Under the pieces are notes generated by a model. It saw only the letters and a list, made by a program, of their open reading frames with translations. It was not told the origin of the DNA and made no database searches. Shown in pieces: positions 9,186 to 17,176 of a stretch of 64,000 bases of DNA (the first letter of the stretch is position 1; every line of letters starts with the position of its first letter). The DNA lies in contig CBDDAE010000001.1 in assembly GCA_965224795.1 (NCBI GenBank), positions 620,001 to 684,000 of the forward strand, written 5' to 3'. The position numbers and the translations under genes were made by a program. The stretch is from NVTR01 sp036480115. Lineage in GTDB: Bacteria > Pseudomonadota > Alphaproteobacteria > Rhodobacterales > Rhodobacteraceae.

Positions 9186-9773
9186 ATGCGCAAAGCAACG
9201 ATCAAACGAAAAACGGCGGAAACGGCGATCACCGTCGAACTGAACCTTGATGGCACTGGTACCTATGACAACCAGACTGGCGTCGGTTTTTTTGACCATA
9301 TGCTGGATCAATTGGCTCGCCATTCGCTGATAGACATGAAAATCCGCGCCAAGGGCGACACACACATTGATGATCACCACACCGTTGAAGACGTTGGTAT
9401 CGCGCTAGGTCAGGCGCTTGCGGCGGCTTTGGGCGATAAACGCGGCATCCGGCGCTACGGCGAATGCCATCTGCCAATGGATGACGCGCAGGTGGCTTGC
9501 GCGCTGGATCTGTCCGGGCGCCCCTATCTGGTGTGGAATGTTGATATGCCAACAGCCAAGATTGGTACGTTTGACAGCGAGTTGGTGCGCGAATTTTACA
9601 CTGCGCTGGCCACACATGGCGGTATCACCCTACATATCGATCAGCTGCACGGTATTAACAGCCACCACATCGCCGAAGCCGCGTTTAAGGCCGTGGCCCG
9701 AGCCTTGCGTCAGGCCGTGGAAACCGATCCGCGCAAAAGCGACGCCATCCCATCCACCAAGGGCGCGCTTTAG
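9186..9773 (+). CDS. hisB: Imidazoleglycerol-phosphate dehydratase
   Basis: A 195-residue, single-domain HisB, the monofunctional form usual in alphaproteobacteria. It dehydrates imidazole glycerol phosphate to imidazole acetol phosphate, step six of histidine synthesis. Manganese-binding motifs are visible: 'FFDHMLDQLARHS', 'DDHHTVEDVG' and 'GINSHHIAEAAFK'. The start is ATG at 9186, set by GGAGAC just upstream and by alignment with the usual N-terminus 'MRKATIKRKT'. The frame stays open further upstream without a ribosome site. Its stop overlaps the hisH GTG by one base (TAGTG). Confidence 0.97.
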   Translation: MRKATIKRKTAETAITVELNLDGTGTYDNQTGVGFFDHMLDQLARHSLIDMKIRAKGDTHIDDHHTVEDVGIALGQALAAALGDKRGIRRYGECHLPMDDAQVACALDLSGRPYLVWNVDMPTAKIGTFDSELVREFYTALATHGGITLHIDQLHGINSHHIAEAAFKAVARALRQAVETDPRKSDAIPSTKGAL

Positions 9774-10411
9774 TGCTGACGGTTCTGGTTGATTACGACA
9801 GTGGCAATCTGCATTCGGCTGAGAAAGCCTTTCAGCGCATGGCGGCAGAGGGCAATTTTGGGCAGGTCATTGTTAGTACCGATCCAAAAGACGTGGCCCG
9901 TGCGGATCGCATCGTTTTGCCCGGCGACGGGGCGTTTCCGGCCTGCAAAAAACAGCTTATGGATCATACCGGGTTGTTTGATGCAATTGCTGAGGCTGTA
10001 CAAATAAAGGCGCGCCCGTTTCTGGGCATCTGCATTGGCATGCAAATGCTGGCCAGTCGCGGCTTGGAATACGAAACCACCCCAGGATTTGACTGGATCA
10101 AAGGTGATGTGATCAAGATAGAGCCCGAAGAAAAGAACTTGAAAGTGCCGCATATGGGCTGGAACGATCTGGTGATTGACCAGCCGCACCCGGTTATGGC
10201 CGGATTGCAAACCGGTGATCACGCCTATTTCGTGCATTCCTACCATTTTCGCATGGCGGACCCGGTTAACAGGCTGGCGCACTGCGAATTTGGCGGCGAT
10301 ATCACGGCCATTATTGGCCGCGATAATATTATTGGTACTCAGTTCCACCCGGAAAAAAGCCAAAGCGCTGGCTTGCGGCTGATTTCCAACTTTCTAGGGT
10401 GGAAGCCCTAG
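9773..10411 (+). CDS. hisH: Imidazole glycerol phosphate synthase, glutaminase subunit
   Basis: A 212-residue class I glutamine amidotransferase. The nucleophile lies in 'FLGICIGMQML' (C87), and the His/Glu of the triad in 'GTQFHPEKS' (H192, E194). It supplies ammonia to HisF to build the imidazole ring. The GTG start overlaps the hisB stop. Its end overlaps by four bases the end of the oppositely oriented DUF2147 gene, which interrupts the his cluster. Confidence 0.97.
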   Translation: MLTVLVDYDSGNLHSAEKAFQRMAAEGNFGQVIVSTDPKDVARADRIVLPGDGAFPACKKQLMDHTGLFDAIAEAVQIKARPFLGICIGMQMLASRGLEYETTPGFDWIKGDVIKIEPEEKNLKVPHMGWNDLVIDQPHPVMAGLQTGDHAYFVHSYHFRMADPVNRLAHCEFGGDITAIIGRDNIIGTQFHPEKSQSAGLRLISNFLGWKP

Positions 10412-10800
10412 TTCACCCGGTTCCAGGTTTGCTTTTTGCAGATCAACCCGCCTGCCACGCAACCCGATACTTTCAAAACGTCACCCGACAGGCTCATCTT
10501 TGATTTGAATATCTTGTCGGTGGAAGGCTGCCATATCTGACCATTCTTATAACGGCCACTGGCAGCGGCTTGCATATCCCAAACCAACTGACGTCCGATG
10601 TTTTCAGAGGCATATTCACCTTCTGAATTAAACGTCCTGCTGATCACGCCGCAAAATGCTGCGCCGCAAGGTGCCATGGTAACATAGGCAAACGCCCCGT
10701 CATCAACCTGTGTTTGCCAGATGCCTTCAACGGCATCTTGCGCAGATGCTGTCCCTGCAAAGCCCAGCGCCATTGCCGCAGCCAAAATTGTCTTTTTCAT
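10408..10800 (-). CDS. DUF2147 domain exported protein
   Basis: A 130-residue protein with a signal peptide (about residues 1-21, cut after 'GTASA') and a small beta-rich DUF2147 domain containing 'VEGIWQTQVDDGAFAYVTM' and 'CGAAFCGVISRT'. The closing 'GGLICKKQTWNRV' is the family C-terminus. Two cysteines in the first half could pair in the periplasm. The start at 10800 follows GGGAGA; the frame opens slightly further upstream. It is inserted antisense between hisH and hisA and is probably monocistronic. The family function is unknown. Confidence 0.85.
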   Translation of the reverse strand: MKKTILAAAMALGFAGTASAQDAVEGIWQTQVDDGAFAYVTMAPCGAAFCGVISRTFNSEGEYASENIGRQLVWDMQAAASGRYKNGQIWQPSTDKIFKSKMSLSGDVLKVSGCVAGGLICKKQTWNRVN

Positions 10801-10940
10801 ATCTGTCTCCCAGTTTCGGTACACCCGTTATGCGCCACGTCACCAAAAACTAGCAAGCCTGACGTAGGATCACACATCCGCTTTGCAATTTCCCGCGCAA
10901 CCTGCCAAAGACCGCCTTAGCAAAGCAACAGGTCACACAC

Positions 10941-11663
10941 ATGATCCTATACCCTGCAATTGACCTGAAAGACGGAGCATGTGTGCGCCTGTACAAAGGT
11001 GAAATGGATCAAGCAACTGTGTTCAATGACAACCCGGCAGCGCAAGCCCGCGCCTTTCAGGATGCGGGCTGTGAATGGCTGCATCTGGTGGATTTGAACG
11101 GTGCCTTTGCCGGGGAACCAGTAAACGGCGCGGCGGTTGAGGCAATTCTGGCGCAAACATCCGTCCCAGCCCAGCTTGGCGGCGGCATCCGTGACATGGC
11201 AACGATCGAACGCTGGCTGTCCAAGGGTCTGGCGCGTGTTATTCTGGGTACTGTCGCCGTTGAAAACCCCGATTTAGTGCGCGATGCGGCCTGCAATTTC
11301 CCCGGACAGGTCGCCGTGGGGTTGGACGCACGAAACGGCATGGTCGCCACCCGTGGCTGGGCGCGCGAAACCGACATCAACGTCACCGATCTTGCGCGTT
11401 CCTTTGAAGACGCAGGCGTTGCTGCAATTATTTATACCGACATCAATCGTGACGGCGCTATGCAAGGGCCAAACGTCGCCGCAACGGCGGCTCTGGCAAG
11501 CGCTGTCAGCATCCCGGTCATTGCATCGGGCGGCGTATCATCGCTTGATGATCTGCGCGCCCTGAAACAATCCAGCGCCCCGCTCGATGGTGCCATATCA
11601 GGCCGCGCGCTTTATGACGGGGCGATTGATCTGGCAGCGGCCCTCGCCGTGCTAAAGGAATAG
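10941..11663 (+). CDS. hisA: Phosphoribosylformimino-5-aminoimidazole carboxamide ribotide isomerase
   Basis: A 240-residue TIM barrel. 'MILYPAIDLKDGACVRLYKGE' carries the first catalytic aspartate, and 'IYTDINRDGAMQGPN' the second, with phosphate-binding glycine loops 'QLGGGIRD' and 'VIASGGVSS'. It opens the ribose ring of ProFAR, the step before HisH/HisF. A new promoter is likely in the 140 bases upstream, since the preceding gene is on the other strand. The next gene begins three bases after the stop. Confidence 0.97.
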   Translation: MILYPAIDLKDGACVRLYKGEMDQATVFNDNPAAQARAFQDAGCEWLHLVDLNGAFAGEPVNGAAVEAILAQTSVPAQLGGGIRDMATIERWLSKGLARVILGTVAVENPDLVRDAACNFPGQVAVGLDARNGMVATRGWARETDINVTDLARSFEDAGVAAIIYTDINRDGAMQGPNVAATAALASAVSIPVIASGGVSSLDDLRALKQSSAPLDGAISGRALYDGAIDLAAALAVLKE

Positions 11664-11666
11664 TGC

Positions 11667-11960
11667 TTGAAACGGTTTGGTTACATATTACTGGGGATCA
11701 TCGTTTTCGTCTGCACTTTGCCGTTTCTAGGCATCGTCTGGTCTTCATGGTTCGCCGAAAAACACGGCTGTACCCTGAACGAAGCAAACTATCACCCCTG
11801 CATCGTCAACGGCACCGATTGGGGCCACACATTAGGAGCCGCGTTCATCAGTGGCTGGTTTGCTCTGATCACAATCCCCGTGGGACTTGGCGCGCTTTTG
11901 GTGATAGCCATCATGCTGCTCTTTGGGGCCATCCGCAAACGCCGGGAGTCAAAGACTTAA
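11667..11960 (+). CDS. Small two-helix membrane protein between hisA and hisF
   Basis: A 97-residue protein with a TTG start three bases after the hisA stop. Two hydrophobic helices, about residues 4-28 and 58-88, flank a periplasmic-looking loop with two cysteines ('KHGCTLNEANYHPCIVNG') that could form a disulfide. A basic tail 'RKRRESKT' ends the chain. hisF starts one base after its stop, so it belongs to the his transcript. Small membrane ORFs occur at this place in some roseobacters, but I cannot assign a function. Nothing links it to histidine chemistry except position. Confidence 0.7.
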   Translation: MKRFGYILLGIIVFVCTLPFLGIVWSSWFAEKHGCTLNEANYHPCIVNGTDWGHTLGAAFISGWFALITIPVGLGALLVIAIMLLFGAIRKRRESKT

Positions 11961-11961
11961 C

Positions 11962-12723
11962 ATGCTAAAAACCCGCATCATCCCCTGCCTGGACGTCGCC
12001 AATGGCCGTGTTGTCAAAGGCGTAAACTTCGTTGATCTGATTGACGCAGGTGATCCGGTGGAAAGCGCGCGCGCCTATGATACCGCCGGCGCGGATGAGC
12101 TGTGTTTTCTGGACATCATGGCCACCGAAGAAAACCGTGGCACCATGTTTGATCTGGTCACCCGGACGGCCGAAAAGTGTTTCATGCCGCTGACCATTGG
12201 CGGTGGCGTTCGCAACAACGACGATGTGCGCGCCCTGCTGCTGGCAGGGGCCGACAAGGTTTCATTCAATTCCGCCGCTGTCGCCAACCCCGATGTGGTG
12301 GCACAGGCCGCCAACCGCTTTGGCAGCCAATGCATTGTTGTTGCCATCGACGCCAAAACCGTGTCGCCGGGAAAATGGGAAATCTTCACCCATGGCGGGC
12401 GGCGCGCCACTGGCATTGACGCTGTTGAATTTGCCCGCACCGTCGCCGCCAAGGGCGCCGGAGAAATCCTGCTGACCAGCATGGACCGTGACGGTACAAA
12501 ATCTGGCTTTAACATCCCCCTGACGCGCGCCATATCTGACGCCGTCAACGTCCCGGTCATTGCTTCGGGCGGGGTTGGCACGCTGGATCATTTGGTCGAA
12601 GGCGTGACCAAAGGCGGCGCATCGGCGGTACTGGCGGCTTCAATCTTTCACTTTGGCGATTTCACCATTACCCAGGCCAAACAACATATGGCCGCCGCTG
12701 GCATACCCATGAGGATCACATGA
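11962..12723 (+). CDS. hisF: Imidazole glycerol phosphate synthase, cyclase subunit
   Basis: A 253-residue TIM barrel homologous to HisA. 'MLKTRIIPCLDVANGRVVKGVNF' holds the catalytic aspartate near residue 11, and 'LLTSMDRDGTKSGFN' the second catalytic aspartate near residue 130. It uses ammonia from HisH to form imidazole glycerol phosphate and AICAR. The correct start is ATG at 11962, one base after the small membrane gene; an in-frame upstream ATG would lie inside that gene. The stop overlaps the hisE start (ATGA). Confidence 0.97.
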   Translation: MLKTRIIPCLDVANGRVVKGVNFVDLIDAGDPVESARAYDTAGADELCFLDIMATEENRGTMFDLVTRTAEKCFMPLTIGGGVRNNDDVRALLLAGADKVSFNSAAVANPDVVAQAANRFGSQCIVVAIDAKTVSPGKWEIFTHGGRRATGIDAVEFARTVAAKGAGEILLTSMDRDGTKSGFNIPLTRAISDAVNVPVIASGGVGTLDHLVEGVTKGGASAVLAASIFHFGDFTITQAKQHMAAAGIPMRIT

Positions 12724-13034
12724 ACACACTTGAAAAATTGGCCACCACCATAGAGGCCCGAAAATCCGTTGATCCCAGTTCATCATGGACCGCAAAACTT
12801 TTAGCCGCCGGGCCAGAAAAATGCGCGGAAAAATTCGGTGAAGAAGCCGTCGAGGCGATCATTGAAGCCGTCAAAGGCGACAACAAAGCCCTGACAGCCG
12901 AAGCCGCTGATGTGCTATATCATTTACTGGTTATGCTGGCATCACGGGGCGTGCCACTGGCGGATGTTCTGGCTGAACTGCAACGACGTGAAGGGGTATC
13001 CGGGTTTAGCGAAAAAGCATCACGCCCTGACTAA
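12720..13034 (+). CDS. hisE: Phosphoribosyl-ATP pyrophosphatase
   Basis: A 104-residue all-helical MazG-like NTP pyrophosphatase that performs step two of histidine synthesis. The metal-binding helix pair is visible as 'EKFGEEAVEAIIEAV' and 'LTAEAADVLYHLLVML', the E-E-x-x-E and E-x-x-D pattern of the family. It is a stand-alone enzyme, not fused to HisI; hisI and the other his genes are outside the window. Its ATG overlaps the hisF stop by four bases. It ends the his run and converges with a NUDIX gene. Confidence 0.96.
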   Translation: MNTLEKLATTIEARKSVDPSSSWTAKLLAAGPEKCAEKFGEEAVEAIIEAVKGDNKALTAEAADVLYHLLVMLASRGVPLADVLAELQRREGVSGFSEKASRPD

Positions 13035-13049
13035 ATTTCCCCACCCAAC

Positions 13050-13595
13050 TCAGATACGACCTAAAAGCCGTAGATACCCAATCGCGGAGATGGTTGTCGC
13101 GTCTTTGATCAAGCCGCTTGTGATCATCTGCAATATCTCATCAACCATGAACGCCTTGGTAATCATCCCTTGCTCTTCAACCTCTCGGCACGGTTTCCCA
13201 GTGGTCAATTCAGTTGCCAAAAACATATGACAGGTCTGCGTTGCCAATCCTGGTGTCGGGAAAAAATTTGCAAACAGTTCCATCTGCTTCGCCCGCAACC
13301 CGGTTTCTTCGCGCAGCTCAGCTTGGGCTGATTCAAGCGGCGTAGCACCAGGTTTGCCGTCCCAAACCCCCATAGGAAATTCCCATTGTCGACATCGCAC
13401 CGGATATCGGAACTGTTCCACCATTTGCACCGAACCGTCAGCATGCACAGCGACAATCAGCGAGAAATTCGGCTTGTCCACATAGCCGTAAATGCTTTCA
13501 TGACCGTCTGGATACCGAATATTGTCTTCGCGCAGCTTCATCCAATTATTTTCGTAAACAATTTTAGAACCAAGCGTCAAAATCTCGTCAGTCAT
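13050..13595 (-). CDS. NUDIX hydrolase, ADP-ribose pyrophosphatase type
   Basis: A 181-residue NUDIX enzyme. The NUDIX box reads from 'GVWDGKPG' through 'AQAELREETGL', with the R-E-x-x-E-E core that binds magnesium. The N-terminal beta-rich extension ('NNWMKLREDNIRYPDG') and 'VEQFRYPVRCRQWEFPMG' are typical of ADP-sugar pyrophosphatases. ATG at 13595 has a strong AAGGAGAG ribosome site; a TTG directly upstream is in frame but less likely. The real substrate is not decided by sequence. Confidence 0.88.
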   Translation of the reverse strand: MTDEILTLGSKIVYENNWMKLREDNIRYPDGHESIYGYVDKPNFSLIVAVHADGSVQMVEQFRYPVRCRQWEFPMGVWDGKPGATPLESAQAELREETGLRAKQMELFANFFPTPGLATQTCHMFLATELTTGKPCREVEEQGMITKAFMVDEILQMITSGLIKDATTISAIGYLRLLGRI

Positions 13596-13638
13596 CAAAC
13601 TCTCCTTTTCAAAATATCGCGGCTTAAGGCATCAGTCC

Positions 13639-14067
13639 TCATCCCAGACCTAACCGCTGATATTCGATTTTCGGACATCGGTTCTGGATCACGGTAATTC
13701 CGGCAGCTTTGGCCACCGCAGCCGCGCCCGAATGCTCCACTCCGATCTGCATCCAGATGGTTTTAAGACCTGGCAAATCCACTATTGCATCGTCTACAAT
13801 CTCTGGCACAGCATCAGAGCGTCGGAAAATATCGACCATATCGATCACAATACCTGAGGGAATTGCAGCCAAATCGGCATAGATTATTTCGCCAAACAAC
13901 GTCTGCCCGGCATAGGCGGGGTTAACCCCAATCACCCGGTATCCCCGTTCTTGCAAAAATTCCGCCACCATGTGACTTGGCCGGTCCGGTTTAAGCGACA
14001 GCCCAACGCAGGCAATCACTTTGGTACGGGTAAGTATGCCTGTTAGCAATTGGGCTGAATATTCCAT
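13639..14067 (-). CDS. CoA-binding domain protein (YccU-like)
   Basis: A 142-residue single Rossmann-fold CoA_binding_2 protein. 'VIACVGLSLKPDRPSHMVAEFLQERGYRVIGVNP' matches the family's first nucleotide-binding unit and 'TIWMQIGVEHSGAAAVAKAAGITVIQNRCPKIE' its end. Members bind CoA or its thioesters, but no reaction has been fixed for the stand-alone form. It lies 43 bases upstream of the NUDIX gene on the same strand, so the two may be co-transcribed. Confidence 0.9.
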   Translation of the reverse strand: MEYSAQLLTGILTRTKVIACVGLSLKPDRPSHMVAEFLQERGYRVIGVNPAYAGQTLFGEIIYADLAAIPSGIVIDMVDIFRRSDAVPEIVDDAIVDLPGLKTIWMQIGVEHSGAAAVAKAAGITVIQNRCPKIEYQRLGLG

Positions 14068-14095
14068 TTGCTGTGCCTAACAGCCTTGCCCACAA

Positions 14096-14127
14096 GAAAA
14101 AAGCGCCCGATCAACAGGACCGGGCGC
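14096..14127 (-). terminator. Rho-independent terminator after the YHS gene
   Basis: On the reverse strand GCGCCCG (14127-14121) and CGGGCGC (14109-14103) form a perfect seven-pair GC stem around an 11-base loop, followed by six T residues. It lies about 125 bases downstream of the YHS-domain gene and separates it from the CoA-binding gene. Confidence 0.8.
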
Positions 14128-14253
14128 CAGTTACGGAACGAGGGACAGTGAAATTAGGACGGGGGTTCCAATCCCGACCCATACATTTCAGTTAGGGCAT
14201 CGCTGATCAAACGAAAGGGCTGGTAAGCAAGTTGTGATCAGAGACGCGCAATG

Positions 14254-14721
14254 TCAGGTGTCCAAAATACCGGGCCAATGCATATCTGCATCACGAACAA
14301 ATTCAGGAATGTTACGCTTCCACAAGGCACGAACAATCTTTGACTGGTTCAGATACAGTTTATTTTCGTGCACTGTCCAGGCAGTCGGGACCGAACGCGC
14401 AATAGCGCCCTTGGCCATCGCAAACGCACAGTAGCCACCATATCGCGGCGCAAAAGCGCGCGGATCGCTTTCAAAAGTCGCCATGTTTTGCGCCGACGCA
14501 AACCGCCACATGGACCCCATCCATTTTAACATATGCGCGTCTGAACCTTCCACAGCCTCGCCTTGATCAAAGTATCCGACCGGGTCATATCCATTGATTG
14601 CCAGCCCGTCCTTGTTGAAAACAGGCGGTGACGTGGCCATCGCCAGATTGGGCAGAACCGCCGCAAATGGTGCAGCGATTGCGGTAGCCAAAATCAATCG
14701 GCGGTTGATCGGGGGGGCCAT
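14254..14721 (-). CDS. Exported YHS domain protein
   Basis: A 155-residue protein. The N-terminus has a twin-arginine-like signal ('NRRLILATAIAAPFAAVLPN'), although the motif lacks the full consensus. The mature part is a YHS domain with 'INGYDPVGYFDQGEAVEG', 'FASAQNMATFESDPRAFAPRYGGYCA' and 'VHENKLYLN', the pattern seen in small secreted YHS proteins of marine bacteria. YHS domains are often linked to metal handling, but the role here is unknown. The start at 14721 follows GGAGA; the frame is open further upstream without support. A terminator lies downstream at 14096-14127. Confidence 0.85.
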   Translation of the reverse strand: MAPPINRRLILATAIAAPFAAVLPNLAMATSPPVFNKDGLAINGYDPVGYFDQGEAVEGSDAHMLKWMGSMWRFASAQNMATFESDPRAFAPRYGGYCAFAMAKGAIARSVPTAWTVHENKLYLNQSKIVRALWKRNIPEFVRDADMHWPGILDT

Positions 14722-14809
14722 GTTAATTCTCCGGCATTGGTTTCGCCGCTTACTATCGCCGGGTTCGGGCAACCTGAATACCCCCCTCCCGCAAATGTGA
14801 CAGTCTGAA

Positions 14810-15604
14810 TTATTTACTCGCTGCCGAGGCCCGCCCAACTGCATACAGCGCCACGGCCGCTGCGTTAGAAACGTTCAATGAACCAAACCCACCAGCTGCT
14901 GAAATTGTCACCAGCTGATCACAGGTGGCGCGGGTTTTCTCCCGCAGCCCCGGCCCCTCGGCCCCCAGCACCAGCGCAACTGGCCGACCAGCCAGAGGGT
15001 TCAGCGCCACTTCCAGCGTTGTTTCGGCTTCCCCGGCAAGGCCCAGCAATGTGTATCCCATGCCCTGCAGTTTCCCCATGGCATCCGCCAGATTGCGCAC
15101 CCGAAGATAGGGCTGACGTTCCAAAGCCCCTGACGCTGATTTGGCCAATGCCCCGGTTTCGGGTGCTGCATGGCGAGCCGTGGCAATCACTGCGCGGGCA
15201 CCAAACACTTCGGCTGAACGTAAAATCGCGCCAACATTATGCGGGTCCGTCACCTGATCCAGCACCACCACCAACGGTACCTGCCCTTCAGCGGCCAGAC
15301 AACGTTCTTCCAGTGACCCCCAGTTCAGCGCTTTCACCTCAAGCGCTGCGCCCTGATGCACTGACCCCGGATCAAGCGGGGCCGCAAATTTGCGCGGGTC
15401 CGAAATTTCCGGTTCCAAGCCGGCACTGTCTACGGCTTCACCCAGTTTATCCAGCGCGTTTTTGGTCACCACCAGCCGCAGTTTTTCCCGATCCGGGTTC
15501 AACAAAGCGTCGCGCACCGTATGCAGCCCAAACAGCCATATGGTTTGCGCCGCCGAGGCCCGACGATCCTGTTCTTTTTTAACGACCCATTTGGGTTTTT
15601 TCAT
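14810..15604 (-). CDS. rlmB: 23S rRNA (guanosine-2'-O-)-methyltransferase RlmB-type (SpoU family)
   Basis: A 264-residue SpoU/TrmH-class SAM methyltransferase. The N-terminal substrate-binding domain (residues about 20-95) is followed by the knotted SPOUT domain with the three family motifs 'DQVTDPHNVGAILRSAEVFG', 'LVLGAEGPGLR' and 'SLNVSNAAAVALYAVGR'. RlmB methylates a guanosine in the peptidyl-transferase region of 23S rRNA; a tRNA-directed homologue cannot be excluded. The lysine-rich start 'MKKPKWVVKKEQDRR' suits RNA binding. It is divergent from the tRNA-Tyr gene. Confidence 0.88.
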   Translation of the reverse strand: MKKPKWVVKKEQDRRASAAQTIWLFGLHTVRDALLNPDREKLRLVVTKNALDKLGEAVDSAGLEPEISDPRKFAAPLDPGSVHQGAALEVKALNWGSLEERCLAAEGQVPLVVVLDQVTDPHNVGAILRSAEVFGARAVIATARHAAPETGALAKSASGALERQPYLRVRNLADAMGKLQGMGYTLLGLAGEAETTLEVALNPLAGRPVALVLGAEGPGLREKTRATCDQLVTISAAGGFGSLNVSNAAAVALYAVGRASAASK

Positions 15605-15717
15605 TGCTCTGGCATCCTGATTTTACTGCGCGCCAGACAATGCCCCCCAAGCAGCGCGCCCGCAAGCCGATTTCACCTTGACGCATGCCAGACCGGCAGC
15701 TATTCCCCCCCAGTGTT

Positions 15718-15801
15718 GGGCGACAGGCCGCAAGGTGTGGCAGGGGACTGTAACTCCCTCGAGGCGACTCACGCCTGGTTCGATTCCAGGGTCGCCCACC
15801 A
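15718..15801 (+). tRNA. tRNA-Tyr (GTA)
   Basis: The acceptor arms GGGCGAC (15718-15724) and GTCGCCC (15791-15797) pair fully, followed by discriminator A and an encoded CCA (15799-15801). The anticodon loop CTGTAAC gives anticodon GTA at 15750-15752, the T arm is CCTGG-TTCGATT-CCAGG, and the 14-base variable arm with GAG/CTC pairing makes it a class II tRNA, as expected for bacterial tRNA-Tyr. The length is 84 bases. Confidence 0.96.
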
Positions 15802-15896
15802 TTTTCTTAATCATCCGCAATTGGCTGAGCCCGCCCGCAAAGTTTCTCGGCTACGTCCGCGGAAACATCTGAACCATCGTTAAAAGCAGTAACGGG

Positions 15897-16769
15897 CTAT
15901 TCCAGTCCGTTCAACCACCCCCGGAATGCATCAAAAAACTGTGCCTCTTGCTCGGCAAAAGGAAAGTGTCCTGAATTTTCAAACGTGACCAGTTCAGCGT
16001 TTGGTAAAAGCCCGGATAACCGGATCGCGCCAGGTTCATTTGGAGTGATCCCATCATGGTCACCACCAATAACCAGGGTTGCAACAGCAATTTCTGGCAG
16101 TTTTTCCAGGGCATTAAACCCCCCTAACAACGGTCCAGCCGCATTCCAGGCCGCGTGGGAATAATGCGTTTCCCCATCCATAGCCGCTCCGATTTCAGGG
16201 TCATAGTCCTTGAAATACATCGGCAATATCGTGGTCCAGATGGTTTGAAAATCCGCATCATCCACCATGGGGCGCGAAAACGCTTCACCAAGTGCGGCCA
16301 TTTGTTCGTCAGCACCGCTTAGGGTGGGGGCGTAGTCAAAAACCGGCACTGTGTTGGCCAGAACCAGCCCCTTCAAGCGTTCTGGGTGAGCTGCGGCAAA
16401 TTCCTGAGCAATGAAACCGCCCCAAGAATGGCCGACCAGAACAAATGTGTCATGACCTAAATGCGTCATCAAAGCATCTGCATCCGCGATGAAACGCTCA
16501 AAGCTTAGAACCGAATAATCTTCTGGGCGGGCTGACTGGCCGTTGCCAAGATGATCATAATAAACCACCTGAGCCTGATCACCCAGTTGGTCAAAATAGG
16601 GGCGAAAATAGCTGTGATCCAGCCCAAGTCCGCCATGCATCATCAATATCGGCGTGCCTTCACCGACAGTGGTATAGTAGATTTCTGAGCCGTTGATTGT
16701 GGCAGTCTCGGCAAATGATCCTGACGCAAAAAGACTGGCGCAAAGGGCAATAGGTTTAACAAAATTCAT
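15897..16769 (-). CDS. Exported alpha/beta hydrolase (proline iminopeptidase-like)
   Basis: A 290-residue protein with a signal peptide (about residues 1-20, cut near 'GSFAET') and a complete alpha/beta hydrolase fold. The oxyanion region is 'MMHGGLGLDHS', the nucleophile elbow 'GHSWGG', the acid is in 'GGDHDGITPNEPG' and the catalytic histidine in 'ENSGHFPFAEQ'. The pattern is closest to S33 iminopeptidase-like enzymes, but an esterase role is equally possible. GGGAGA precedes the start. It appears monocistronic. Confidence 0.85.
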   Translation of the reverse strand: MNFVKPIALCASLFASGSFAETATINGSEIYYTTVGEGTPILMMHGGLGLDHSYFRPYFDQLGDQAQVVYYDHLGNGQSARPEDYSVLSFERFIADADALMTHLGHDTFVLVGHSWGGFIAQEFAAAHPERLKGLVLANTVPVFDYAPTLSGADEQMAALGEAFSRPMVDDADFQTIWTTILPMYFKDYDPEIGAAMDGETHYSHAAWNAAGPLLGGFNALEKLPEIAVATLVIGGDHDGITPNEPGAIRLSGLLPNAELVTFENSGHFPFAEQEAQFFDAFRGWLNGLE

Positions 16770-16896
16770 TTTTTTCTCCCATTCAAGTACACGAACTATA
16801 ACTTTAAGTTATGGGAAAAACTGTAGGTTGGCGAGCGGCTTTTAAATCTGGCAGGTAACCGGGCGCGCAGTTCAGACCTCTGTACAATTTCATTTG

Positions 16897-17046
16897 TCAT
16901 CCAACATTTGCCGAACCGGCCCAGGGGTGTTCGCTCGGGTAGCCTTTGGATTTCAGATACTCGTTATAGGGGCTGCGTTTTTCGCTGTAAAAACCACCCA
17001 ACCCTTCGGCCCACAACCCATCATCGCGCACCCAATTGTCAAAGCC
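16897..17046 (-). pseudogene. Remnant of a sulfatase/phosphonate monoester hydrolase-like gene
   Basis: A 49-codon open stretch without a start codon, bounded by in-frame TAG (17049-17047) upstream and TGA (16899-16897) downstream. The translation contains 'GFYSEKRSPYNEYLKSKGYP' and, a little further on, 'HPWAG', a block that resembles an internal part of alkaline-phosphatase-superfamily sulfatases and phosphonate monoester hydrolases. Full-length relatives exceed 450 residues, so over 85% is missing and none of the metal-binding residues remains. The rest of the 407-base gap (16770-17176) shows no gene. The family assignment is from memory of the motif and is moderate at best. Confidence 0.5.
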
Positions 17047-17176
17047 CTATTCAGATTGTCGCGACCCGATTAAAGTTTGGCGTATGCAGGTGCGAATGAC
17101 CCGCGCAGCTAAGGTAATCAAACGGCAACTTGTCATACATGATGAACAGGATACTTATTCAAGACATTTCCCAATT

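Noticed and set aside
13601..13630. Possible fourth copy of the dispersed repeat.
   Set aside because: It overlaps the ribosome site of the NUDIX gene and its last third (GGCTTAAGGC) does not fit the pattern well.
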